Origin: a virus
DNA: 22,304 bases
Virus record (IMG/VR): IMGVR_UViG_3300042906_000311
Coordinates: 1-22,304 of that record
Direction: 5' to 3' (one strand)
Positions within the stretch are counted from its first letter, which is position 1. The number at the start of each line of letters is the position of its first letter. The notes beneath the pieces are model-generated. The model did not search any database. It was not told the DNA's origin and worked only from the letters and a program-made list of their open reading frames with translations. Positions 13,126 through 20,486 of this stretch are shown here, piece after piece. The translations under genes and the position numbers were made by a program.

Positions 13126-16100
13126 TGGATTCCTGCCTCCCTGTTCAGTGCGCGGCGCGTCTCCTCGGCGATCGGAGAAGCCTCGATGTCGCGCGCGATC
13201 TGCTCCATCTCCGCGTCGAACGCTGGCTGCATCGAGCAGCGGCAGTTCGGATGCAGCGGCGGGCCGTTGACATCCTCGTAGTCGAGCAGCATCTCTTTGT
13301 TCTTCCCGTCGTTGTCTGCAACGCCGAACAGGAGATCGCCCTTCTGATAGAACGGCTCATTGAGCGCGATCGGCTTGTCGGCGTATCGCTTCGCGGCCGC
13401 CTCGCAGAACTCGCACGGGTCGGGCGCGAGAAGCCAGGTCTTGCCCGTGACCATGCCCGTCGACTGCCACGCCTCGACCTCGGCGGTGCGCGCCGCGCGC
13501 GCCGCCTCGGTTCGCGCGACCGTGCGCGCGCGGTTCCATGAACCGTCCTGATCCTTCTGGCTTTCCGCCCACGTCTGCACGCGGTCTGCCAGCTGGTCGA
13601 CCGTCTCGCCGTTCTCAAGCCCAGTGCCGAGCACCTCGCGAACCTTGACGCTGGTCGTCTCGGTCACTCCCTGCGCGGTCTGCCGGGCGAGGCGGATCGA
13701 CTCCGTCTCCGCGTACTTCGCGAGGTCTTCGCGCTCAAGGTCGAAGTCGACGTTCGTCGCGACCTTGGCGACGGTGTCGATGCCGATGGTCACGCCAGTC
13801 TGGATGGCCTCGCGCAGGTACGGCGCGAGCGCGTCGACCATCGCGCGCTGGTAGTTCCGCGACCGTAGCAGCCGCTCGGCCTGCGCGATGAGTTCGTCGG
13901 TCGGACGCTCGGACTTCGCGAGCGCATCGAGCAAGTCCTTCATCTGCTTGTCGAACACCTGCGACACGCCGCGGACCATGTCCTCCTCGGACTGGTTGAT
14001 CTTTCGGCCCTCGGACTCTGCGCTCTTGGTCTGTATCCGATCGGATACAGAGCCTTCCCAGAGTGCCTTGTGAGAGACGCGCTTCGACTTGGCGCACCCG
14101 CAGCCGCAGCACTTCTTGCCGCGCTCGCGGTCGAACTCCTCGACCTTGCGCTTGGCCCACGCCCAGCCCTCGTCGCCGCCCCAGCCGTTCCACGCCTGCC
14201 AGCCCTTGCCCTGCTCGTCCCACGTCTCGCCCTGCTTGTCGGATTCGTGGCGCTCGAAGTACGCGACCATGCGGCGGATCGTGTCCTCGCTCAGGTTCTC
14301 GCGGTTCGCGAGGTCGCGCGCGCGCGCGATGCCGACCTCGGTCATGCCTCGCTGCGACTCGGGCTTAGTCTCCCGCACCTCGAGCGCGCGCCGCGCGTTC
14401 GCTGCGACAGTCTCGGGCGGCTTGGTGTCCACGTCCTCGACGGCCTTGCCGATCGCGGCCTCAAGACCCTTGCCCTCCGCGCACATCGAGTACGCGATGG
14501 CGATGGCCTGATCCTGCGGGTAGCCCTCCTCGATCAGCTTCGGAATCTTCGCGCTCACGCAGTCGCCGAGCGCGTCCTTCGACTCGACTGACTTGCCAGC
14601 GATCGTCGGCTCATCGTCCTCCGGCTTGGCGTCGAGCGGGCCGACCAGTCCGTCGATCGACTTGTCCACGCCGTCGTCGGCCGACGCCTGCGCGGGCGCG
14701 ACGGACGCCTGAGCACCGGACGATATCGGATTGAATATGGATGCGATTGTCTCTGCGGAGATGGTCGGGAACGCAGCCGATGCGATGGACACCGCCGAAT
14801 CCTTCGGAAGTTCGCCGAGCTGGATCGACTTCGCCAGATCGACAAGACTTGAAATCTGCGCCCCGTTGAGCGCGGTATCTGCGATTGCCTCTCCGGCGGG
14901 AACTGGCTGTTGTGCAGAAGATGGGCCTGCGACAGGCCGAGCAGGAGCGATCGGAGATGCGATGGGCGTCGGAACGCCACCAATCGGCTGCCCATTGACC
15001 ATGAGTCGATCCGCATTCCTATCGTCGGAAGGCTCAAGACCCTCCTGCTGTCGCGCCTCGTTGGCGGTCAGGATGCCGCCCTGCACATACGAAAGCCGCT
15101 TGCTCGACTCCTGCACCTCGTCGCGCTTGACGGGGTTGTCGTAGGCGAGGAACGCGTCGTCCTCGATGCCGAACAGCGGAAGGAGCGACTGATTGAGCAC
15201 CTCCTCGTCCATGCGGCACGCGGGCAGGATCGTCGTCTCCTTCCACGATGCGAAGCCCACCGTCGCGCTCGCAAGGTTCGGATCGTTCGCGCGCAGCATC
15301 GAGACGGGCACGCCGAAGATCGCGGCGATCTCCTCAACGATCTCCTCGCGGCCCTCCAAGTCCTTCGGCGGGAACGACAGCGGCTTCAGGTCGACGTCAC
15401 CAGTCACGGCGAGGAACTTGCCAGTGCGCTGCGTGCCGCGGACCTTGTTCTCCACCTCCGCGGTGAACCTGTCGAGTTCGGCCTCGCTCGCGTTGCCCTT
15501 GATGACGGCGAGGTAGTCGGGACGGCTCTTGTTCTTGAAGAAGAAGTAGTCCATCTCGTGCAGCGCCTCGTTGGAGGTCACCGCACCCCACGCAGCCTCG
15601 ACCTTGCCGAGGCCGTAGTACATATCGCGCGGGTTCGGGTACTTGAAGTGGATCACCTCGTCAGGCGCGAAGTCGACCTTCTGCGGGTCGGTCGGCCCGT
15701 ATCGGTAGCCCTTGATGAACGGCTCTCCGCGCGCGCCTTCGCCCGGCACGATCTCCGTCCACTGGCTAGGCATCGTCCACAGTTCGGCAGGCACGCCGAG
15801 ACGGCGGTCGATCACCGGGTGGACATAGGCGTTGCCAGTGAGTTCAAGGTAAAGCACGCGCAGGACGGTCGCGTCGAAGCCGTTCTGGTAGGGGTTGACC
15901 CGCGCGAGAAGGTCGAGCAGCGGGTGCCTGTCGGTGACGGCTTCGTAGTCGTCGCCGAACTCCGCGGCCTTCGACATCGCGAACCGCGATGGGAGCTGCG
16001 CGAGGTCGCCGGACAGATACGCCTTCGTTCGGCGATCCGTCCTGCGCGTGTTCCAGAGCTTCGCGCCAGCGCCGCGCGACCTGACGTACAGACGAAGCGG

Positions 16101-16307
16101 CTGCGACGCGACGGCGATCGCGTTCAGCCGAGCCGCGGCATAGACCCAAGACGAGCAGTAGCGCACCGCCGCCTGATGGCTGAAGTCGGGACGCTTCACG
16201 TCCCGGCCGAGGAAGGTCATTCCGCTCGCGCTGGTGAACTTCGGCGGCACGTCGTCGGTGAACGCCGCCTTGGTGAATGCCGCCTTGAGTCGTTGGATCA
16301 GCGTCAT
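13122..16307 (-). CDS. Portal protein fused to MuF/SPP1-gp7-type minor head protein
   Basis: The start is set at ATG 16307 (ATGA overlap with TerL); the upstream in-frame extension is an Arg-rich shadow. The product is 1061 aa. Residues 1-445 are an HK97-type portal (VRYCSSWVYAAARLNAIA at 48-65; FGVPVSMLRAND at 331-342; GILTANEARQQEGLEP at 411-426). Residues 446-570 are an Ala/Pro-rich linker with a helical part (NGAQISSLVDLAKSIQLGEL). At 583-609 is a module with VSAKIPKLIEEGYPQDQA and a flanking Cys pair (C583, C609). At 654-721 is GMTEVGIARARDLANRENLS...GWAWAKRK. A Cys cluster, CCGCGC, lies at 733-738. Residues 770-1030 are MuF-like, with C965xxC968 and HPNCRC at 1019-1024. The portal forms the DNA entry ring; MuF-type proteins are minor capsid proteins, often internal. 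No stop or frameshift separates the two. Confidence 0.92.
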   Translation of the reverse strand: MTLIQRLKAAFTKAAFTDDVPPKFTSASGMTFLGRDVKRPDFSHQAAVRYCSSWVYAAARLNAIAVASQPLRLYVRSRGAGAKLWNTRRTDRRTKAYLSGDLAQLPSRFAMSKAAEFGDDYEAVTDRHPLLDLLARVNPYQNGFDATVLRVLYLELTGNAYVHPVIDRRLGVPAELWTMPSQWTEIVPGEGARGEPFIKGYRYGPTDPQKVDFAPDEVIHFKYPNPRDMYYGLGKVEAAWGAVTSNEALHEMDYFFFKNKSRPDYLAVIKGNASEAELDRFTAEVENKVRGTQRTGKFLAVTGDVDLKPLSFPPKDLEGREEIVEEIAAIFGVPVSMLRANDPNLASATVGFASWKETTILPACRMDEEVLNQSLLPLFGIEDDAFLAYDNPVKRDEVQESSKRLSYVQGGILTANEARQQEGLEPSDDRNADRLMVNGQPIGGVPTPIASPIAPARPVAGPSSAQQPVPAGEAIADTALNGAQISSLVDLAKSIQLGELPKDSAVSIASAAFPTISAETIASIFNPISSGAQASVAPAQASADDGVDKSIDGLVGPLDAKPEDDEPTIAGKSVESKDALGDCVSAKIPKLIEEGYPQDQAIAIAYSMCAEGKGLEAAIGKAVEDVDTKPPETVAANARRALEVRETKPESQRGMTEVGIARARDLANRENLSEDTIRRMVAYFERHESDKQGETWDEQGKGWQAWNGWGGDEGWAWAKRKVEEFDRERGKKCCGCGCAKSKRVSHKALWEGSVSDRIQTKSAESEGRKINQSEEDMVRGVSQVFDKQMKDLLDALAKSERPTDELIAQAERLLRSRNYQRAMVDALAPYLREAIQTGVTIGIDTVAKVATNVDFDLEREDLAKYAETESIRLARQTAQGVTETTSVKVREVLGTGLENGETVDQLADRVQTWAESQKDQDGSWNRARTVARTEAARAARTAEVEAWQSTGMVTGKTWLLAPDPCEFCEAAAKRYADKPIALNEPFYQKGDLLFGVADNDGKNKEMLLDYEDVNGPPLHPNCRCSMQPAFDAEMEQIARDIEASPIAEETRRALNREAGIQ

Positions 16308-17482
16308 ATGGCTCTCGTCAGGAACGGCTTCCGCGCGCGCCTTGCGTGGACGGCGAGCGCGAGCGCGCACACGCCGTCATCGTGTCCCGCCGTCGCCTCG
16401 TACGAGACGTGCTTCCCCGAGTATCGGTATCCGAAGCCCTCCAGTTCCGAGCGCAGCCACCCGTCTGGGAACCGAATCTCCATCGTCTGCACCGCGATCT
16501 GAAGCCCTTCCATCAGCTGTTGCTTGCTCTGCGAAGTGAATTTGAAGCCATCGACGCGACGGCAGACGCGCTTCAGGTCCTCCACGATCGGGTCGCCGAC
16601 GCCCGTCGAGTCGATCTGCGCGGGCGCGTCCTTGATGATCTTGGCGAGCTTCTCGCGCGTGAGCGCCCACGGTCCCTGCCATCGGTCGAGCATCGCGACC
16701 GCGCCGTCCGCGTCGAGTCCGACGATGACCGTGAAGTCCTGGCTCTTCGCGAGGTCGACGCCGTAGACCTCGGCGGGTCGCGTCGAGAGCGGCCCGATGC
16801 ACTGGCGCAGCGCGTCGAGTCCGAAAGGATTGCCGCCGTCCTCGGCGGGCACTCCCTCGTACTCCTGCGCGAAGACCTCCGGCGGCAGCGACCGCCGCGC
16901 CGCCTCGACTTCGTCCGGGTCAATGTGCGGGTTTTGGCGCGTTCCGATGCGAAAGGCACGCATCGTGCCAGTCGTGTCACCTTCCGCCTCAGTGAACAGG
17001 CGGTGGAAGTCGCCCGTCCCCTTCGGCGTGCCGAGGAAGAGCGCACTGCCCTTGCGGTCGGCGAGGGTCGGCCGCGCCGCGTTGCGCCACCATTCGAGGA
17101 GGTGCGGCACGAACCCTGCCTCGTCCACCACGATCAGGTCGTAGTCTCGGCCACGTCCGGCGTCCACGTCCTCAAGCGACCAGAAGTCGATGACGCCGCC
17201 TGTCTTGACTTCGATCCGCTTCTCGACGCGATCCATGCGCGCGGTCACGGGCGCGAGCGCGCGCTCGATGTCGCGCATGGGGTCGGCGAGGTACTTGTAG
17301 GTCGGCGCGAACCAGCCGACCTTGCGTCGGTTGATGGCGGCGCGCTGCGCCTTGACCTTGCCGTAGGTGGTCTTGCCCCAGCGGCGTCCGATCTCAAGGA
17401 CGCTGAACCGAGCGAGCGCCGCATCGACCGTCAACTGCGACGGATGCAGGATCGAGGACAGCGGCTTGAGTTGCACCCTCAT
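16304..17482 (-). CDS. terL: Terminase large subunit (DNA-packaging ATPase/nuclease)
   Basis: This 392-aa protein is the motor that pumps DNA into the prohead and cuts it. A Walker A variant, GRRWGKTT, is at residues 32-39. Walker B LIVVDE is at 116-121, with D120 and catalytic E121. A coupling motif, FLGTPKG, is at 149-155. The RNase-H-like nuclease domain follows, with candidate metal ligands D243 (YGVDLAKSQDFT), D291 (IDSTGVGD) and D368/D369 (GHDDGVCALALA). All expected motifs are present, so it looks functional, although it is on the short side for the family. ATG overlaps the small-subunit stop (ATGA) and its own stop overlaps the portal start (ATGA), so packaging and portal genes are translationally coupled. 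Confidence 0.95.
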   Translation of the reverse strand: MRVQLKPLSSILHPSQLTVDAALARFSVLEIGRRWGKTTYGKVKAQRAAINRRKVGWFAPTYKYLADPMRDIERALAPVTARMDRVEKRIEVKTGGVIDFWSLEDVDAGRGRDYDLIVVDEAGFVPHLLEWWRNAARPTLADRKGSALFLGTPKGTGDFHRLFTEAEGDTTGTMRAFRIGTRQNPHIDPDEVEAARRSLPPEVFAQEYEGVPAEDGGNPFGLDALRQCIGPLSTRPAEVYGVDLAKSQDFTVIVGLDADGAVAMLDRWQGPWALTREKLAKIIKDAPAQIDSTGVGDPIVEDLKRVCRRVDGFKFTSQSKQQLMEGLQIAVQTMEIRFPDGWLRSELEGFGYRYSGKHVSYEATAGHDDGVCALALAVHARRARKPFLTRAI

Positions 17483-17838
17483 GCGTCATGCTGCACCTTC
17501 GGCGGCAGTTCCTCGATGGTGATGACCTCCTCGCGGACAACGGCGTCGGTCTTGTCGCGCTGGCCGAGGTACTGCTTGCCGAGCCAGATCAGGAGCGGGA
17601 CGCTGCCGTTCATGGCAAGGTCGACCTGCCTCCCGCGCAATTGCTCCGCGAGTCGGTTTCTGCCACGGGCGACCTCTGCGGAAAAATTATCGCTGACCGT
17701 ATCTCGGTTCACGCCAAGAATCCCTGCAATTTCCTCGATGGTGCAGCCGCGTGCGGCAAGTTCCTCGACCGAATTTTTCCGCAATTCGGCCTTCGGTCTG
17801 CCACGCTTTCTCGGCTCAGGCTTCCGTCGTCTTGCCAT
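17479..17838 (-). CDS. terS: Terminase small subunit (putative)
   Basis: The chosen start is ATG at 17838 because AGGAG sits 8 nt upstream; an earlier ATG at 17877 would overlap the methyltransferase by 62 bp and only add a basic extension. The product is 119 aa. Residues 1-20 are very basic (MARRRKPEPRKRGRPKAELR). Residues 23-52 form a helix-turn-helix (VEELAARGCTIEEIAGILGV). The SVPLLIWLGKQYLGQRDK segment at 79-96 is typical of small proteins directly ahead of a phage large terminase. The role would be recognising phage DNA and loading the large subunit onto it. It overlaps TerL by ATGA. Identity rests on position, size and the HTH, since small terminases are poorly conserved. Confidence 0.75.
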   Translation of the reverse strand: MARRRKPEPRKRGRPKAELRKNSVEELAARGCTIEEIAGILGVNRDTVSDNFSAEVARGRNRLAEQLRGRQVDLAMNGSVPLLIWLGKQYLGQRDKTDAVVREEVITIEELPPKVQHDA

Positions 17839-18409
17839 TGATCTGGCTCCTGATCTGTGCCGCGACTTCGGCGGCAAGGTGCGCTGGCGTCAGCCCGCCG
17901 TCCACCCACCAGTCCTCGAACGGACGAAGCTCGCCGTCGATTGCCACGCACACGTCCGGCGCGACCAGTTCGTACCCGGCGTCGCGTAGGATTCCACGCA
18001 TGGCCGACCTGATCGCGGCGTTGCCCCGGTACAGGTCGTGCTCGACCGTGATGCAGTCGAACCGCACCGCGTCGAGTGGGAGTTTGCACAGCGCCTGTAG
18101 CGTCAGGCTGGGCGGCTCAAGGTCGAGCGACAGGTATCCGATGCGCCCGTCCTTCGCGAAGTCGTGGATGATCGCCCTCCAGTCCTGCGCGAAGAAGTCT
18201 CCGTAGACCGCGTGCGCCTTGCGCCCGGCGCGGAGCGCGTCGGCGTGCTCGATGTCGCAGAGGATGCCGCTCCACCCGGCGTCCTCAAGCGCCTTCGTAT
18301 TGCTGATGCTGACAGGCTCACCAGCGCCGATGTCGAGGTACGTCTTCCTCCGCGCGACCATGAGCGCGAAGGCGTCCTGTCCCGCCTGACTGTTCGATGT
18401 GATTCGCAT
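17816..18409 (-). CDS. FkbM-like SAM-dependent methyltransferase
   Basis: This 197-aa protein has a Rossmann methyltransferase motif I at residues 24-30 (YLDIGAG), an acidic residue after the second strand (D52 in GILCDIE), YLSLDLEPP at 92-100 and FDCITVEHDLY at 117-127. This order (Y-DIGA, then L-LD-E, then the ITVEH block) is that of the FkbM / Methyltransf_21 family, which typically O-methylates sugars or small molecules. At 197 aa it is close to a minimal catalytic domain. A ribosome binding site (GAAGGA) lies 8 nt before ATG. It overlaps the terminase small subunit start by 23 bp, so it is co-transcribed with packaging and structural genes. The substrate is unknown; modification of a virion or host glycan is a guess based on context. 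Confidence 0.8.
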   Translation of the reverse strand: MRITSNSQAGQDAFALMVARRKTYLDIGAGEPVSISNTKALEDAGWSGILCDIEHADALRAGRKAHAVYGDFFAQDWRAIIHDFAKDGRIGYLSLDLEPPSLTLQALCKLPLDAVRFDCITVEHDLYRGNAAIRSAMRGILRDAGYELVAPDVCVAIDGELRPFEDWWVDGGLTPAHLAAEVAAQIRSQINGKTTEA

Positions 18410-18433
18410 CCGTGTTGTCCTTCGTTGCGAAGT

Positions 18434-18598
18434 CTACTGCTCCGCTTCAAGCTCCACAATGCGCGCGCGCGTCGACACGATGTCCGCGTCGACGGAGCGC
18501 ACCTCGTCCTCGTTGCCCGCGTCCCACGCGAGTCGGCGCGCCGTCTCAAGGCGCGCGAGTTTGTTCCGCGCAAGGGAGAGTTTCTCTGCGTTCGTCAT
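18434..18598 (-). CDS. 54-aa helical/coiled-coil protein
   Basis: ATG at 18598 is preceded by AGGGGG at good spacing, and the frame ends in TAG at 18436-18434. The product starts MTNAEKLSLARNKLARLETA, continues with heptad-like Leu/Ile/Val positions, and ends in RIVELEAEQ. It is strongly charged and predicted helical from its composition, resembling the short coiled-coil proteins often seen near phage terminases. It sits 12 nt after the preceding structural gene and 24 nt before the methyltransferase. No function can be assigned. The strong ribosome binding site and tight fit between neighbours support that it is translated. Confidence 0.7.
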   Translation of the reverse strand: MTNAEKLSLARNKLARLETARRLAWDAGNEDEVRSVDADIVSTRARIVELEAEQ

Positions 18599-18610
18599 GG
18601 CGTCCCCCTA

Positions 18611-19285
18611 TCAGACGGGAACTTCTTCCCACTCAAGGCGACCGACCGCAGAGAACACGGTGCTGCTCGTCGTGTTCAGGAGCGCCAGCACGCCGCCCGG
18701 CGGGACGATGAGGCTACCGTCGAAGACCTCGATGCCGCCGTACGACGGCATCAGCGCCGTTCCGGCGATCGTGCCATAGGTCAGGCCGCTTGGCGAGGTG
18801 AAGCCTGATCCCGCGACGATCGTCAGGTTGTTCGTGAGTCCGGTCAGCGCCACATTGCCTGCGAACACCTTGGCGGTCGATCCAGACTGAAGGAGCGTCT
18901 TCGCGTTGTACGGGTTCGACCCTGTCGAGATCGAGCCGTTTCCGACCGAGATCGCCCAGACGAACACGCCGGGAGCAGCGCCAGAGGTAAGGTTGTTGGC
19001 GACCAGATTCAGCGACGCCTTGTTCAGCGCGAGGTTCTTGGTGTTGCCAGAGGGGTTGTACAGGCCGAGAATCGGGGTGGTCGTCGCGGTGAGCGTGATG
19101 GTGTTCGCCGAAAGAGCGATCAGCGATCCGTGCCCGCCGAAGAAGATGTTCCCCTGATAGTTCGCCTCGTAGAAGCCTCCATGCAGCTCCGAGACGATCG
19201 TGTCTCCGAGCGCGCCTGAGCGACCGTTCATCAAGGCGTTGTTGCTGCCCGCTGCGGGCTGTCCGACGATGTTCTGGTTGATCAT
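18611..19285 (-). CDS. Beta-rich phage structural protein, function unknown
   Basis: This 224-aa protein begins MINQNIVGQPAAGSNNALMN. It carries ELHGGFYEANYQGNIFFGG near residues 33-51 and a 'TTPILGLYNPSGNTKNLALNKA' region near 68-89. It ends in strand-like segments (GGIEVFDGSLIVPPGGVLAL) and the acidic LEWEEVPV. This pattern (early HG..YE motif, TTP..GLYNP, C-terminal 'PPGG' turn) matches a family of uncharacterised structural proteins found in uncultured tailed phages. Its precise place in the virion is unknown to me. Ten bases separate it from the previous stop, with no strong ribosome binding site. It ends in tandem stops (TGA TAG). Confidence 0.6.
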   Translation of the reverse strand: MINQNIVGQPAAGSNNALMNGRSGALGDTIVSELHGGFYEANYQGNIFFGGHGSLIALSANTITLTATTTPILGLYNPSGNTKNLALNKASLNLVANNLTSGAAPGVFVWAISVGNGSISTGSNPYNAKTLLQSGSTAKVFAGNVALTGLTNNLTIVAGSGFTSPSGLTYGTIAGTALMPSYGGIEVFDGSLIVPPGGVLALLNTTSSTVFSAVGRLEWEEVPV

Positions 19286-19295
19286 GGCGTGTGTC

Positions 19296-20486
19296 TCAGT
19301 AGGAGTTGAAGCCCGTCACATTGAGCAGGACGCTTGCGCCCGTCGTGCCGGCGGTGTAGTTGAGCGCGGCGTTTGCCGAGCCGCGAAGGGGAGTCGGGAA
19401 GGTGAGCTGCTGTGCAAGCGTCATGCTCGCGGGGACGGAGATCGCGATCAGCGTGGCCGACGCGTCTTGGATCGTCAGCGTGGTCGCGGTCGCGTTGGTG
19501 TTCTGGTAGGTGATCTGCGTCACATTCTGGCAGATGTTGGCTCCCTGCGCTGCGCGGATCGCCGTCTGCGTGGCCGTCGTAACGGTCGTGTTGACGATGA
19601 AGTCAAGGTCGCCCGGCGCGAACTGCTTGAAGACGATCTGACCGCTGCGCGAGAAGGTCGCGCGCACCGCGTCACCAGCAACCACGGTCGCGGCGGGCAG
19701 CGCGGTTCGCACGATGCCGCCGACAAGCATCGGAACCGTCGTTGCCGCCGAGTCCTCGGCGGCGAGCGTGGACGCGCCGATCGCGCCGATGTTCATCGTC
19801 GGGGTCGACTGCGGAGACCAAGCCGCGAACGACTTGAGCGTGACAATCGCAACGGGCTGCCCGCTTCCTCCCGTGGTGACCTGAACGCGGAAGTAGCGGC
19901 CAGCGCACGGAAACACCCATTGTCCAACGGCGGTCGCCGTCGTGACGGGAGCCGCAGCGCCTGTCGTTGCCCACCCTGCAACCGCCGCCCATGTCGTCGT
20001 GTCGTTCGAGACTTGAAACGAGATCGTGCCCGTAAATGTCCCCTGAAGCTGCACGACGACGGAATTGAATCCAATCGTGTCGAGCAGGATCACGGTTCCA
20101 GTTTGCGCGCCCGCGCGGGTAGCGATGTGCGTTTTCCCGTCAGCGGGGACGACCTGACCCGCCTCGGTGAGCGAGAGCGTCGTCGGGGTTCCGTTCTGAC
20201 CACGGCCCCAGATAGGTTGTGGAGCGTAGTCGTCCTCTGGAACATCTATGACGACCTGAAGCGGGTCGCTCGCGCTCATCGAGCTCGTGTCGTAGACCAG
20301 CGTGAGCAGATTTCCAGACACGCCGCCGTTGCCGGCGGCGGGATCTGCGAAGTTGTAGATGATCTCGTTGGTCAGCGTGTTCGTAATCAGCTTCAGGCGG
20401 GTGATGTCGAACCCCTCGCCGAGGAACTCGATCGTCTGCGACGAGGGGTCGAACACATAACTGGCGCGGTCGAGGACGATGTTCAT
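19296..20486 (-). CDS. Beta-rich phage structural protein, function unknown
   Basis: Translation is taken from ATG at 20486, giving 396 aa (MNIVLDRASYVFDPSSQTIE...). An upstream extension in the same frame is Arg-rich and only shadows the preceding gene. The ATG overlaps the preceding stop as ATGA. Residues 1-90 include DITRLKLITNT and NEIIYNFADP. The middle (about 125-235) reads as a beta-sandwich typical of virion surfaces (VVVQLQGTFTGTISFQVSND, then GRYFRVQVTTGGSG). The C-terminus ends in ALNYTAGTTGASVLLNVTGF, an ending I associate with phage structural proteins that sit beside fibres. No enzyme motif is seen. A virion-surface or fibre-associated protein is the likely role. Confidence 0.65.
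   Translation of the reverse strand: MNIVLDRASYVFDPSSQTIEFLGEGFDITRLKLITNTLTNEIIYNFADPAAGNGGVSGNLLTLVYDTSSMSASDPLQVVIDVPEDDYAPQPIWGRGQNGTPTTLSLTEAGQVVPADGKTHIATRAGAQTGTVILLDTIGFNSVVVQLQGTFTGTISFQVSNDTTTWAAVAGWATTGAAAPVTTATAVGQWVFPCAGRYFRVQVTTGGSGQPVAIVTLKSFAAWSPQSTPTMNIGAIGASTLAAEDSAATTVPMLVGGIVRTALPAATVVAGDAVRATFSRSGQIVFKQFAPGDLDFIVNTTVTTATQTAIRAAQGANICQNVTQITYQNTNATATTLTIQDASATLIAISVPASMTLAQQLTFPTPLRGSANAALNYTAGTTGASVLLNVTGFNSY

Noticed and set aside
14910-16502. Long plus-strand open frame (530 codons) opposite the portal part
   Set aside because: Antisense shadow of the portal gene, no motif, and no ribosome binding site or operon context on the plus strand.
17-17482. Rhodobacter-type gene transfer agent cluster
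   Set aside because: The short tape measure and head-to-tail gene order are reminiscent, but the tail-tip genes are not the conserved GTA set, the portal is fused to MuF, and extra fibre, glycosyltransferase and methyltransferase genes are present.
16346-17989. Long plus-strand open frame (547 codons) opposite terminase
   Set aside because: Shadow of TerL and TerS; the translation has shadow-like composition (Arg, Val, Leu, Asp repeats) and no domain.
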